Shown: piece after piece, positions 1-8,192 of the stretch
Numbering within the stretch: the stretch's first letter is position 1
Layout of the letters: every line of letters starts with the position of its first letter
DNA from: Paludibacteraceae bacterium
Lineage (GTDB): Bacteria > Bacteroidota > Bacteroidia > Bacteroidales > Paludibacteraceae
Reading direction: 5' to 3'
DNA length: 36,950 nucleotides
Assembly (NCBI GenBank): GCA_017478725.1
Contig: JAFVDD010000047.1
Coordinates: 1 to 36,950 of the forward strand
Translations under genes and position numbers: made by a program
Notes under the pieces: model-generated
What the model was told of the DNA's origin: nothing
What the model saw: only the letters and a program-made list of their open reading frames with translations
The model's database searches: none

Positions 1-805
1 TCTGCTCGAACTCGCGCATGCGGAAGATGAACTGGCGTGCCACGATCTCGTTGCGGAAGGCTTTACCGATCTGCGCGATACCGAAGGGGATCTTCATGCG
101 GCCGGTCTTCTGTACGTTGAGGAAATTGACGAAGATACCCTGTGCGGTCTCCGGACGAAGGTAAATCTTCATTGCACCGTCAGCGGTGGAGCCCATCTCG
201 GTGGAGAACATGAGGTTGAACTGACGCACGTCGGTCCAGTTGCGCGTGCCGCTGATCGGGCAGACGATCTCCTCGTCGAGGATGATCTGCTTCAGTTCGT
301 CAAGGTTGTTGTCGTTCATCGCCTTGGCGAAACGGGCGTGCAGCGCCTCGCGTTTGGCGATATGCTCTTTGACACGTTCGTTGGTAGATTTGAACATCTC
401 CTCGTCGAAGGAGTCGCCGAAACGTTTGCGGGCTTTCTCCACCTCTTTGGCAATCTTGTCATCGTACTTGGCGAGTTGGTCCTCGATGAGCACATCGGCG
501 CGGTAGCGTTTCTTGGAGTCGCGGTTGTCAATCAGCGGATCGTTGAAAGCGTCCACGTGACCGGAGGCTTTCCATGTCGTCGGGTGCATGAAAATAGCGG
601 CGTCGATGCCGACGATATTCTCGTGCAGCAGCGTCATGCTGTCCCACCAGTAACGCTTGATGTTGTTCTTGAGCTCCACGCCGTTCTGGCCGTAGTCATA
701 GACAGCTCCGAGTCCGTCGTAGATCTCGCTGGACGGGAAAACGAAGCCGTATTCCTTGCAGTGCGCGACGATTTTCTTGAATGTTTCTTCTTGAGTTTGT
801 GCCAT
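1..805 (-). CDS. glyS: Glycyl-tRNA synthetase (alpha2 type), C-terminus missing
   Basis: This class II aminoacyl-tRNA synthetase charges tRNA-Gly with glycine in the cytoplasm. The 268 visible codons start MAQTQEETFKKIVAHCKEYG and continue with YDGLGAVYDYGQNGVELKNN, the N-terminal signature of the homodimeric, eukaryote/archaea-like GlyRS. The class II motif 2 region RPETAQGIFVNF lies near residue 218, followed by IPFGIAQIGKAFRNEI. The ATG is at 803-805. The reading frame runs off the left edge after MREFEQ, so the C-terminal part of the catalytic domain and the anticodon-binding domain are outside the window. It is divergent from murC across a gap of about 115 bp that carries promoters for both. 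Nothing in the visible part looks damaged. Identification is by recognition of conserved motifs. Confidence 0.95.
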   Translation of the reverse strand, partial: MAQTQEETFKKIVAHCKEYGFVFPSSEIYDGLGAVYDYGQNGVELKNNIKRYWWDSMTLLHENIVGIDAAIFMHPTTWKASGHVDAFNDPLIDNRDSKKRYRADVLIEDQLAKYDDKIAKEVEKARKRFGDSFDEEMFKSTNERVKEHIAKREALHARFAKAMNDNNLDELKQIILDEEIVCPISGTRNWTDVRQFNLMFSTEMGSTADGAMKIYLRPETAQGIFVNFLNVQKTGRMKIPFGIAQIGKAFRNEIVARQFIFRMREFEQ

Positions 806-843
806 AAAATTATTTGTGTTTTAGTCAATTTCAAAAAAGCGCT

Positions 844-875
844 GCAAAGTTACTATTTTTTTTGCACATATAAAA
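844..875 (-). promoter_or_regulatory. Candidate glyS promoter (-7 clear, -33 weak)
   Basis: On the minus strand, TAACTTTG (plus-strand 844-851) matches the Bacteroidetes -7 consensus TAnnTTTG and lies about 40 bp before the glyS ATG. At the expected 20-bp spacing only TTTT (872-875) is found instead of TTTG, so the -33 box is imperfect. Confidence 0.45.
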
Positions 876-892
876 ATATTTTTGTAATTTTG
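861..892 (+). promoter_or_regulatory. murC-fts operon promoter
   Basis: TTTG at 861-864 and TAATTTTG at 885-892 are separated by 20 bp, a full match to the Bacteroidetes -33/-7 consensus. Transcription would start near 899, leaving a leader of about 20 nt before the ATG at 921. This favours 921 over the TTG at 906 as the murC start. Confidence 0.8.
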
Positions 893-920
893 TACGCTTT
901 TTAAGTTGGATGAAAAGGCA

Positions 921-2342
921 ATGTTGAAAGACAGCGACATAGAAAACATATTTTTTCTCGGAATAGGCGGCATTGGTATGAGTGCTCTTGCCCGCTATTA
1001 TCGGGCGTGCGGGAAGCATATCTCCGGCTATGACCGCACGCCTTCCGCTCTGACCCAAGAGCTGGAGCGGGAAGGAATCCGAATCACTTATACCGATTCT
1101 CCTGAGATAGCACAACGTCTCGGATTGACGGCTCAAAACACGCTTGTGGTGCGAACGCCGGCAGTGCCGGAGGACAGCGAATTGTATGTATGGCTACGAA
1201 GCAATGGTTTTGATATCCGCAAGCGTTCGGAGGTCTTAGGTGACGTAACCCGTTCGATGCATGCCCTCTGTGTGGCAGGCACGCATGGCAAAACCACTAC
1301 CTCAACCATGCTTGCGCATATTTTGCATGACCGGGTGGCTGCATTCCTGGGCGGGATCAGCATGAATTACGGCACCAATTACTGGAAGAGTCCTGACGCG
1401 CATTATGCCGTGGTGGAGGCGGATGAGTACGACCGTTCTTTCCACAGACTCACACCGTATATCTCGGTTATTACTGCCGTTGATCCTGACCATCTGGATA
1501 TCTACGGCACGCCGGAAGCCTACCGCGAGGCGTTTGAACACTACACCTCCCTTATCACCGGTGCGTTGGTCATCAAGCAGGGTTTGCCTGTCACTCCGCG
1601 GCTCCAGCCCGGCGTAAAGAAGTACACCTATGGTGTAATGACGAATGGCGAATGCGCAGAAGGCGAATGTCCGGATTTCTATGCAGATAATATCCGTGTG
1701 GCAAACGGCACGATTACCTTTGATTTTCATACCCCCGAGGATGTGATAACCGATATCCGTCCCGGTGTGCCCGTTTGGGTGAATATAGAGAATGCAACAG
1801 CTGCATTGGCAGTAGCATGGCTGGTGGGCAAGGAGCAAACGAATTCTTATGCATTGTTCGTCAGCCATCTGAAAGAATCCATGGCTTCTTTCCGCGGCGT
1901 TCAGAGGCGCTTCAATATCCATGTGAATACGCCCAAGGTGGTGTATATAGACGATTACGCCCACCACCCTGACGAGATAGCAACGTCGATTGACTCCGTG
2001 CGGAGGCTTTACCAGGACCGTAAGTTTATAGGTGTGTTTCAGCCGCATCTCTATTCGCGAACGCGTGATTTCGCGGACGGATTTGCACATGTGCTGGCTA
2101 CGTTGGATGAATGTATACTCCTGCCGGTTTATCCTGCACGCGAACTGCCCATTTCCGGCGTCAACAGCGAGATGCTTCTCGCCAAAATAGGGAAAGGCCA
2201 GCTGGTAGAAAAGTCAGAGTTGGCGAGAGTGCTGGGCGACAAAGTACAGAACTCAAACGTCCCTGTGACGGTAATGACTATCGGTGCCGGCGACATCGAC
2301 CGCCTTGTACCGGCGATAACAGAAGTGTTGAAAAGTGAGTAG
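921..2342 (+). CDS. murC: UDP-N-acetylmuramate--L-alanine ligase MurC
   Basis: MurC adds L-alanine to UDP-MurNAc with ATP, the first peptide step of peptidoglycan synthesis in the cytoplasm. The N-terminal nucleotide-binding motif FLGIGGIGMSALARYY is within the first 30 residues. The Mur ligase P-loop AGTHGKTTT follows near residue 120, then EADEYDRSF and the C-terminal IDDYAHHPDEI and FQPHLYSRTRDF. The open frame extends to a TTG at 906, but ATG 921 gives the usual start and fits the promoter; the protein is then 473 aa. That is somewhat longer than I expect for Bacteroidales MurC. Part of the extra length is a short in-frame 7-bp-periodic stretch at 1635-1672 (VMTNGECAEGECP) in the middle of the protein. 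The gene overlaps ftsQ by 8 nt, so the two are surely co-transcribed. Confidence 0.96.
   Translation: MLKDSDIENIFFLGIGGIGMSALARYYRACGKHISGYDRTPSALTQELEREGIRITYTDSPEIAQRLGLTAQNTLVVRTPAVPEDSELYVWLRSNGFDIRKRSEVLGDVTRSMHALCVAGTHGKTTTSTMLAHILHDRVAAFLGGISMNYGTNYWKSPDAHYAVVEADEYDRSFHRLTPYISVITAVDPDHLDIYGTPEAYREAFEHYTSLITGALVIKQGLPVTPRLQPGVKKYTYGVMTNGECAEGECPDFYADNIRVANGTITFDFHTPEDVITDIRPGVPVWVNIENATAALAVAWLVGKEQTNSYALFVSHLKESMASFRGVQRRFNIHVNTPKVVYIDDYAHHPDEIATSIDSVRRLYQDRKFIGVFQPHLYSRTRDFADGFAHVLATLDECILLPVYPARELPISGVNSEMLLAKIGKGQLVEKSELARVLGDKVQNSNVPVTVMTIGAGDIDRLVPAITEVLKSE
1635..1672 (+). repeat. In-frame heptamer array, AATGGCG type, in murC
   Basis: Units AATGACG, AATGGCG, AATGCGC, AGAAGGCG and AATGTCC follow one another. 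They encode roughly MTNGECAEGECP, between the conserved KYTYG and the FYADNIR strand of MurC. The same unit occurs at 13202-13224 in korB. Confidence 0.6.
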
Positions 2343-3078
2343 GACTGCAACAATCATATGGCAGACTATCGGCATTGTGCTGACACTCGCACTCATGTGC
2401 GGAGCTGTTGCCTGGGGCTATGCGATGCGTCCGATTGCCGAAGTATGCCCTGCGCTCACCTATAGGATTCTGGATAGCGACCAGCGGTGTTATCTCACCG
2501 AGGGCGAACTGGATAGCCTGTTGCGGCAAGCGGAGGTTTATCCGGTAGGCAAACATATAGATATGCTGGCGATTCATCGCATAGAGGATGTGATCCGTTC
2601 GCATCCAATGGTGGCAAGGGCTGAGTGTTACTCCACACCTATGTACGAAGTGCGGGTGGATATCCGTCAGCGGCAGCCGTTGTTGGAGGTACGCACGCCT
2701 ATCGAACGCTATTTTGTGGACACGAGGCATACGATCATGCCCTGGCGTGAGGAGATTAAGGACCAAGTGATCATTGCAACCGGAGCCGTCGGCCCGCAAG
2801 CAGCCTGCTCGTCACTCGCCGAGATGGCTGAATGGTTGCAGCGCGACTCCTATTGGCGCGAACGTATCCGGTATATTCATATGCGCACGCCGCAGAACGC
2901 AGTGCTGATCATGCACGATGACGACCAACCGCAAGTGGTGATAGGTGCTTTGAGCAACTATCAGTATAAACTGACGAAACTTCGCACATTCTTGGACAAC
3001 AGTGCGGACGCAACACAAGACAAACATTATCGAGAACTGGATATCCGTTTTCGCGGACAAGTAATAGGGAGAAAATAA
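2335..3078 (+). CDS. ftsQ: FtsQ/DivIB-type cell division protein
   Basis: FtsQ is a bitopic inner-membrane protein that links early divisome components to the septal wall-synthesis enzymes. The 247-residue product has a very short cytoplasmic N-terminus, one hydrophobic segment at about residues 7-28 (IIWQTIGIVLTLALMCGAVAW), then a periplasmic region. The stretch around IDMLAIHRIEDVIRSHPMVARAECY resembles the POTRA domain. It begins at a GTG inside the end of murC and its TAA overlaps the ATG of ftsA by one base. FtsQ sequences diverge strongly, so position between murC and ftsA carries much of the assignment. No start other than the GTG retains the membrane segment. Confidence 0.88.
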   Translation: MSRTATIIWQTIGIVLTLALMCGAVAWGYAMRPIAEVCPALTYRILDSDQRCYLTEGELDSLLRQAEVYPVGKHIDMLAIHRIEDVIRSHPMVARAECYSTPMYEVRVDIRQRQPLLEVRTPIERYFVDTRHTIMPWREEIKDQVIIATGAVGPQAACSSLAEMAEWLQRDSYWRERIRYIHMRTPQNAVLIMHDDDQPQVVIGALSNYQYKLTKLRTFLDNSADATQDKHYRELDIRFRGQVIGRK

Positions 3079-4358
3079 TGGCAAGAAAACAAAATAAAAC
3101 AGCAGACACATTACCATTGGTGGCACTCGATTTGGGTAGCGGCAGTATCCGCGCTATGGCAGCGCGAAGGCTGGCTCCCGATCTGTTTGAAATACTTGGC
3201 GTGGAAGAACGGGCACAGAAAAACGGAGCCATGTGTGTGGAGCAGGGTATTATCTCCCAATCCTCGGGTGCCGGTTTTGCTATCGCGGAGGTACTCAAAC
3301 TGCTCGCCAACCGTATAGGTGTGAATGAACTGCCTACTGCTTTTCTCTCGCTGGGAGGCCAGTCTATGCAGATAGTGGCGGTGCATAGCAAGCGCGATCA
3401 GGCGCGCCGCCGTGAGGTGACGCAGGCCCTCCTGGACGAGATGGAGGCTGAGTGCAAGCAGAAAATCGAGCATCGTAATCCGGAAGTGGCGGTGTTGGGA
3501 TTAGTACCCAGTTATTTCACACTGGATGGAGTAGAGCAGGACGAACTGCCCCGTCCGGAGCAGCGTGCGGCTATCGTGGAGGCCAATTATATTGCTTTCT
3601 ACGGCCGCAAGGCTATTGACACCCAGCTGCAGAAAGCCTTCTCGCAAGCAGGGCGCAGCATTGAGCACGCCTTCGTCCGTCCCGAAACGCTCCTTTCGGC
3701 TTTTGCTACATGCGATGGCAATCATGTGCTGGCTAACGGCTGTGCAGTGCTCGACATGGGCGCACAGACCACCACGCTGACGGTCTATAAGGGCGGTCAG
3801 TATCTGGTGAACAAAGTAGTACCTAAAGGTGGGTATCACATCACGCGAATGCTGGAGCAACAGGGTGTCTCGTTTCAGACGGCAGAGACGCTCAAATGCC
3901 GTTTCGGATGTGCATCGCCGGCGCAGGTGGAGAAAAACGTACGTCTGCGCATCCCCGCTTCTCCTGAAATGGGCGGTGAGATAGTAGCCACTACCGAGCA
4001 ACTGGCGGAGGCGATAGATATCAAACTGCGTGAGATACTGGCGCCCCTGATAGATGAAATCAAGAAGGTAGAGGGCCGCGTACCCACACTCTATATCACC
4101 GGGGGGGCTTCGATGCTGACCGGCATGGCGGAATACCTGCAGCAGCAGACCTCGCTGCGTGTGCAGTATGGCGCCCATAATCTCCTGTTGCATAGCAATA
4201 CCGAGGAGAAATACCTCTCGCCGGCCTATACATCGCTCATCGGAACGATCCTGCTGGGGCAGGACTACCGCGACAGTCACAAGAACCAACCGGTCAGGCA
4301 GCCTAATTTCTTCGACCGTTTGAAAGAAGGTACGCTCGATATATTCATCGACCAGTAA
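3078..4358 (+). CDS. ftsA: Cell division protein FtsA
   Basis: FtsA is an actin-like ATPase that tethers FtsZ to the membrane and recruits later division proteins. The 426-aa product shows the actin-family phosphate 1 motif (VALDLGSGSIRAMAA, residues about 14-28), phosphate 2 (AVLDMGAQTTTLTVY, about 226-240) and the adenosine motif (LYITGGASMLTGMAEYL, about 338-354). The C-terminus ends FFDRLKEGTLDIFIDQ, which could form the amphipathic membrane-targeting helix typical of FtsA. The ATG overlaps the ftsQ stop by one base. A 38-bp gap separates it from ftsZ, with no obvious separate promoter. Identity is secure. Confidence 0.96.
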   Translation: MARKQNKTADTLPLVALDLGSGSIRAMAARRLAPDLFEILGVEERAQKNGAMCVEQGIISQSSGAGFAIAEVLKLLANRIGVNELPTAFLSLGGQSMQIVAVHSKRDQARRREVTQALLDEMEAECKQKIEHRNPEVAVLGLVPSYFTLDGVEQDELPRPEQRAAIVEANYIAFYGRKAIDTQLQKAFSQAGRSIEHAFVRPETLLSAFATCDGNHVLANGCAVLDMGAQTTTLTVYKGGQYLVNKVVPKGGYHITRMLEQQGVSFQTAETLKCRFGCASPAQVEKNVRLRIPASPEMGGEIVATTEQLAEAIDIKLREILAPLIDEIKKVEGRVPTLYITGGASMLTGMAEYLQQQTSLRVQYGAHNLLLHSNTEEKYLSPAYTSLIGTILLGQDYRDSHKNQPVRQPNFFDRLKEGTLDIFIDQ

Positions 4359-4396
4359 AACGACAAAACAGTAACGATAAAAATACAGATATCTCT

Positions 4397-5659
4397 ATGG
4401 ATGCAGAACTTATAACCTTGCCGTTAGAGGGCTTGGCAGAAGACAACATTATCAAAGTAATCGGTGTAGGCGGCGGCGGATGTAATGCCGTCAACTATAT
4501 GCACCGTCAGGGTTTGAAAGATGTGTCGTTCCTTGTATGCAATACCGACCGTCAGGTTCTATTGAAATCCTCTGTGCCGAGCAAACTGCAGCTTGGTCCG
4601 GGTCTGGGCGCAGGAGGCGATCCCGAGGCTGCCAAGCAGTATGCAGAGGAGAGCCGTGACCATATCCGAGAGGCGCTGAACGATGGTACGCAGATGCTGT
4701 TTATCACTGCCGGCATGGGCGGCGGCACCGGCACTGGTGCTTCGGCCGTAGTAGCTGAGGTAGCGCAGGATCTGGGTATTCTTACGGTAGGTATTGTGAC
4801 ATTGCCTTTTGCCTTTGAGGGCAAGAGAAAAATAGTCAAAGCCATGACGGGCGTGGCTCGTCTGGCCAAGCATGTGGACGCCTTGCTCATTATCAACAAC
4901 GAGAAACTCAAGCAGATATATCCCGACCTCAACCTGCTGAACGCTTTCAGCAAATCAGACGACGTGGTAGCCAATGCAGCGCGTGCTATTGCGGAGATTA
5001 TCACCGTGCCGGGATATATCAATACCGATTTCGCCGATGTACGCAATACCCTCAAAAAGGGTGGTGTGGCAATCATGAATATCGGCCGTGCGAGTGGTGA
5101 GAACCGTATTACCAACGCTATCAACGACGCTCTCAACTCGCCGCTGGTGAACACCAACGACGTACATGGCGCCGAGCGGATTCTGCTGCAGTTCTATTGC
5201 TCCACCGAGCATGCCATTGTGATGCAGGAGATCGACCAGATCAACGCTTTTGTGCAGGAGGTGGGTGACGACATTGAGGTACAATGGGGCGCATCCATTG
5301 ACGAGAGCCTGGGCGAAGAGGTGCGTGTTACCATTATCGCTACCGGCTACAAGGTGGACGGACTGCCCACCGAGGACGCAGAAGAAGGCAAGAAAACTAT
5401 TGATGAGGCGATAGAGGAGAATTATCCTCAGCAGCCGCAACCGAATATGGAGGACGAGAAGCCTGCATTGATTGACCTGAGCGACACGCTTCACGAAGTG
5501 AAAGTAGAGGTGCCCGAGGAGAATACCATAACTCGTCAGCGTCCTGCAGCAGCGGCAGCTGACGAACTGGATATCCGAATCGAGGAAGATGTACAGGAAG
5601 AGGATAAACCCAAGGACAAGCCCTCTTATAACCCCTTCTCGTGGATTAGAGGCAAGTAA
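4397..5659 (+). CDS. ftsZ: Cell division protein FtsZ
   Basis: FtsZ is the tubulin-like GTPase that polymerises into the Z ring at mid-cell. The 420-aa product has the nucleotide-binding start IKVIGVGGGGCNAVNYM (residues about 18-34), the tubulin signature GMGGGTGTGAS (about 106-116) and the T7-loop region TDFADVRNTLKKGGVAIMNIG (about 210-230). After about residue 325 comes an acidic, low-complexity linker. The extreme C-terminus is KPSYNPFSWIRGK, which does not resemble the common DIPxFLR-type peptide and may be lineage-specific. It is the last gene of the murC operon and ends four bases before the stop codon of the convergent dedA gene. Confidence 0.97.
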   Translation: MDAELITLPLEGLAEDNIIKVIGVGGGGCNAVNYMHRQGLKDVSFLVCNTDRQVLLKSSVPSKLQLGPGLGAGGDPEAAKQYAEESRDHIREALNDGTQMLFITAGMGGGTGTGASAVVAEVAQDLGILTVGIVTLPFAFEGKRKIVKAMTGVARLAKHVDALLIINNEKLKQIYPDLNLLNAFSKSDDVVANAARAIAEIITVPGYINTDFADVRNTLKKGGVAIMNIGRASGENRITNAINDALNSPLVNTNDVHGAERILLQFYCSTEHAIVMQEIDQINAFVQEVGDDIEVQWGASIDESLGEEVRVTIIATGYKVDGLPTEDAEEGKKTIDEAIEENYPQQPQPNMEDEKPALIDLSDTLHEVKVEVPEENTITRQRPAAAAADELDIRIEEDVQEEDKPKDKPSYNPFSWIRGK

Positions 5660-5662
5660 GGA

Positions 5663-5680
5663 GTTATTTCCTCAAATAAC
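5663..5680. terminator. Small hairpin between convergent ftsZ and dedA
   Basis: GTTATTT (5663-5669) and AAATAAC (5674-5680) form a 7-bp stem with a CCTC loop, just past the ftsZ stop and overlapping the end of dedA. There is no T-run on either side, so it is a weak terminator at best. Confidence 0.3.
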
Positions 5681-6353
5681 GGACAAGCCATTTGACGGCG
5701 TAATAGAGAACCGCTACGCCCAGCAGCACCAGTATAGCCACGGATAGTTCGTGGCTATATTTGTTAATCAGGTCAGCCTGACCATGCGCCACGTAGCCGA
5801 GGATGGCGAGGACGGTGTTCCAAAGTCCGGCACCGAGGAAGGTGTAGAACAGGAACCAACCGAAATGCATTTTGCTCAGTCCCGCCGGAATAGAAATCAA
5901 CTGACGGATGCCGGGGATGAAGCGTCCGATGAATGTGCTGACCTTGCCGTGGTCGTTGAAATAGGTTTCGGCTTTCTCCATTTTCTCGCGGCTGAGCAGA
6001 CACAAGTGCCCTAACCGGCTGTCGGCAAAGGCGTAGATGATGGCCCTTCCGAGCCACAATGAAAGCAGGTAGTTGATAATAGCGCCGAGCAGTGCCCCGA
6101 TAGTTCCGAAAAGCACAATCAACGCCACGTTGACAAAATAACTGTCGCTCACATGTACCGAACTGCCCGGATCGGCAGCCACGTAGGCGGCAGGCGGAAT
6201 GACCACCTCGCTGGGGAAGGGGATAAACGAACTCTCAACGGTCATCAATGCCACGATGGAGCCGTAGTTCATGTTTGTGCTGTACCAGTCTGTAACAACC
6301 GACACCCAGTTGGTGCCGGTTGCTAACAGAATGATAAGGAACGCTCTTTTCAT
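5664..6353 (-). CDS. DedA-family membrane protein
   Basis: DedA proteins are inner-membrane proteins of the SNARE-associated/VTT family, linked to lipid carrier recycling and membrane homeostasis. The 229-aa product has the N-terminal family motif ESSFIPFPSEVVIPPAAY (about residues 40-57) with its conserved acidic residues. The signature GRFIPGIRQLISIPAG (about 143-158) follows, and at least four hydrophobic segments end in a basic tail. Its ATG overlaps the yqeY stop by four bases (ATGA), implying translational coupling. It is the last gene of the lepA operon. The exact substrate cannot be told from sequence. Confidence 0.9.
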   Translation of the reverse strand: MKRAFLIILLATGTNWVSVVTDWYSTNMNYGSIVALMTVESSFIPFPSEVVIPPAAYVAADPGSSVHVSDSYFVNVALIVLFGTIGALLGAIINYLLSLWLGRAIIYAFADSRLGHLCLLSREKMEKAETYFNDHGKVSTFIGRFIPGIRQLISIPAGLSKMHFGWFLFYTFLGAGLWNTVLAILGYVAHGQADLINKYSHELSVAILVLLGVAVLYYAVKWLVRYLRK

Positions 6354-6802
6354 CGGGCTAATAGTTCACGTACTTTGAGGTTGATGGCTTTGCCCTCTGC
6401 TTTGCCGGCGAGCTGCTTGGTAGCTGCGCCCATCACCTTGCCCATGTCCTGGGGACCGGTGGCACCTACCTGTGCGATTATTTCGTGCAGGGCAGCTGTC
6501 AACTCCTCCTCGCTCAGCATGGCCGGCAGGTAGCGCTCGATGATCTTGCACTGCGCCAGTTCGTCTTCCGCCAGTTCGGGACGGTTGGCGTCCATATACA
6601 TCTGCGCCGACTCTTTGCGTTGCTTGACCATTTTCTGGAGAATCTGCAGAGCTTTGTCGTCATGCAGTTCGCCGTCGCTGCCTTTGGCAGTCTTAGCCTC
6701 AAGAAACTCTTTCTTTATTCCGCGCAGCGCATCCAGCGCTGTTTTGTCTTTAGCGAGCATCGCACGTTTGATGTCCTCGCTTACTTGATCGAACAAACTC
6801 AT
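6350..6802 (-). CDS. GatB/YqeY-domain protein
   Basis: This 150-aa protein is of the YqeY type, which resembles the tRNA-binding tail of the GatB amidotransferase subunit; its cellular role is not well established. Recognisable features are the start MSLFDQVSEDIKRAMLAKDK, the central ALRGIKKEFLEAKTAKG and the C-terminal GPQDMGKVMGAATKQLAGKAEGKAIN (about residues 114-139), the family's most conserved part. In my recollection this gene follows ftsZ directly in some Bacteroides genomes. Here it is on the opposite strand, between nhaD and dedA. It is separated from nhaD by 30 bp of 7-bp-periodic sequence. Confidence 0.92.
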   Translation of the reverse strand: MSLFDQVSEDIKRAMLAKDKTALDALRGIKKEFLEAKTAKGSDGELHDDKALQILQKMVKQRKESAQMYMDANRPELAEDELAQCKIIERYLPAMLSEEELTAALHEIIAQVGATGPQDMGKVMGAATKQLAGKAEGKAINLKVRELLAR

Positions 6803-6835
6803 AAAGATATTTACTGTTTAGTTATTTACCATTTA
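6803..6835 (-). repeat. Junction heptamer array after the nhaD stop
   Basis: Read on the gene strand, the nhaD TAA opens a loose run TAAATGGTAAATAACTAAAC and then CAGTAAATATC, with AAATnnn-like units of 7 bp. The opening TAAATGGTAAAT is identical to the one that follows the stop codon at 35165. Confidence 0.5.
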
Positions 6836-8179
6836 GATAAACAACAGTTGTACAAGGATATAAACCGGCAGGAGGATAATCAGACTGAACTTGATCATGT
6901 ATCCGAAGAACGACGGCATCTTGATGCCGCTCTCCTCAGCAATCGCTTTCACCATGAAGTTAGGTCCGTTGCCGATATAGGTGAGCGAACCGAACATAAC
7001 AGCTGCGATGGAGATAGCCTTGAGCAATATCTCCGGAACGCCGGCTACGAAAGGCACGCCGTTGAAGATACCGGTCACCACGCCTGCCTCTGCGGCGGCC
7101 AGCGACTCAGGCAGACCGGAAGCCACACCGTGGAAAGCAACGGCTGTCGGGGTGTTGTCCAGGAAGGCACTCAGCGCACCTGTCGAGTAGTAGAACTGCC
7201 AGGGATGCGTGAATCCCAGGTCGGCGGCATGGGCTTTGAGGAATGCCAAAGCCGGAGTCATCGTCGTGAAGATACCCAGGAACAGGACAGCCACTTCTAC
7301 AATAGGCGTCCAGCTGAACTTGTTGTCGTCATAACGCACCTCTTTCCGGGTGGTGTAGAGCGAGAGACCGGTGAGCGAGAGCAGCACTATCTCACGTAGG
7401 TATTTGAGCCACAGCGGTGCGTCCGCTTCGCCCATCGCTTTGATGGTTCCTTCGTTCACAAAAGCTACAGCGAGCACTACGCCCAGCAGATAAAGGAAAT
7501 TGATGGTTCCTTTCATGACCAGCGGAGTCGCCTCACGAGCATCGGCGGACAGCGATGTCCAATGCTCTTTCTTGTAGTACCAGGTGTCCAGCAGGAAATA
7601 GATAGCGAGCAGAATCAGACCTGTCGTAGCCCATTCCGGCAGCAGGTGGAGGAACCATGTGAAACCGGCGCCGCGGAGGAACAACATGAACAAGGGTGGG
7701 TCACCCAGCGGAGTGAGCAAACCGCCGCAGTTGGCTACCAAGGCAATAAAGAACAGGATGGTATGCACTTTGTATTCGCGTTGTTTGTTCGTCTCGATGA
7801 GCGGACGAATCAGCAACATAGCCGCTCCTGTCGTTCCCATGAAGGACGCCAGAATCCAGCCTAATGCCAGAAAACCGGTGTTGACCCAAGGCTTGGCCTT
7901 CAGATCGCCCGAGAAATGAATACCTCCCGTGATTACAAACAATGCCAACAGCAGGATGATAAACGGCACGTAGTCAAAGAAAATCTGATGCTCCAACTCA
8001 TGCATCATGCCGCCCATAATCAGGCAAACGGCAACCGGTACGCCCAAGAAGAGCGACACGATCAGTTTGTTCACATTCTTTTCCCACCAGTGTTCCGCTA
8101 CCAGCGGACCGATGGCAATCATCAACAGCATGAGTCCGAACGGAATCATAGACCATGCCGAGTGTACAAATTGTTCCAT
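6833..8179 (-). CDS. nhaD: NhaD-type Na+/H+ antiporter (ion transporter superfamily)
   Basis: This is a polytopic inner-membrane carrier, probably exchanging sodium for protons. The 448-aa product has about a dozen hydrophobic segments. It contains FMGTTGAAMLLIRPLI (about residues 112-127), ANCGGLLTPLGDPPLFMLFL (about 149-168), and the second half-repeat LSAFLDNTPTAVAFHG with GSLTYIGNGPNFMVKA. The paired GGLLTPLGDPP and TYIGNGPNFM motifs are typical of the NhaD/ArsB-like families. A related substrate such as an organic anion cannot be excluded, but the best match is to Bacteroidetes proteins called sodium:proton antiporters. It starts 13 bp after the lepA stop, in the same operon. Confidence 0.85.
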   Translation of the reverse strand: MEQFVHSAWSMIPFGLMLLMIAIGPLVAEHWWEKNVNKLIVSLFLGVPVAVCLIMGGMMHELEHQIFFDYVPFIILLLALFVITGGIHFSGDLKAKPWVNTGFLALGWILASFMGTTGAAMLLIRPLIETNKQREYKVHTILFFIALVANCGGLLTPLGDPPLFMLFLRGAGFTWFLHLLPEWATTGLILLAIYFLLDTWYYKKEHWTSLSADAREATPLVMKGTINFLYLLGVVLAVAFVNEGTIKAMGEADAPLWLKYLREIVLLSLTGLSLYTTRKEVRYDDNKFSWTPIVEVAVLFLGIFTTMTPALAFLKAHAADLGFTHPWQFYYSTGALSAFLDNTPTAVAFHGVASGLPESLAAAEAGVVTGIFNGVPFVAGVPEILLKAISIAAVMFGSLTYIGNGPNFMVKAIAEESGIKMPSFFGYMIKFSLIILLPVYILVQLLFI

Positions 8180-8192
8180 AATATTATTAATT

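Noticed and set aside
906-920. TTG start for murC giving five extra residues
   Set aside because: It would lie only about 7 nt after the predicted transcription start, and the ATG at 921 matches the usual MurC N-terminus.
1302-2090. 262-codon open frame opposite murC
   Set aside because: It is fully antisense to conserved MurC motifs, with no family resemblance and no promoter.
3501-4289. 262-codon open frame opposite ftsA
   Set aside because: It is a shadow of ftsA with no recognisable protein features.
5536-5570. CAGC-rich stretch in ftsZ as another heptamer array
   Set aside because: The units do not hold a 7-bp period, and the region is the naturally variable alanine-rich FtsZ linker.
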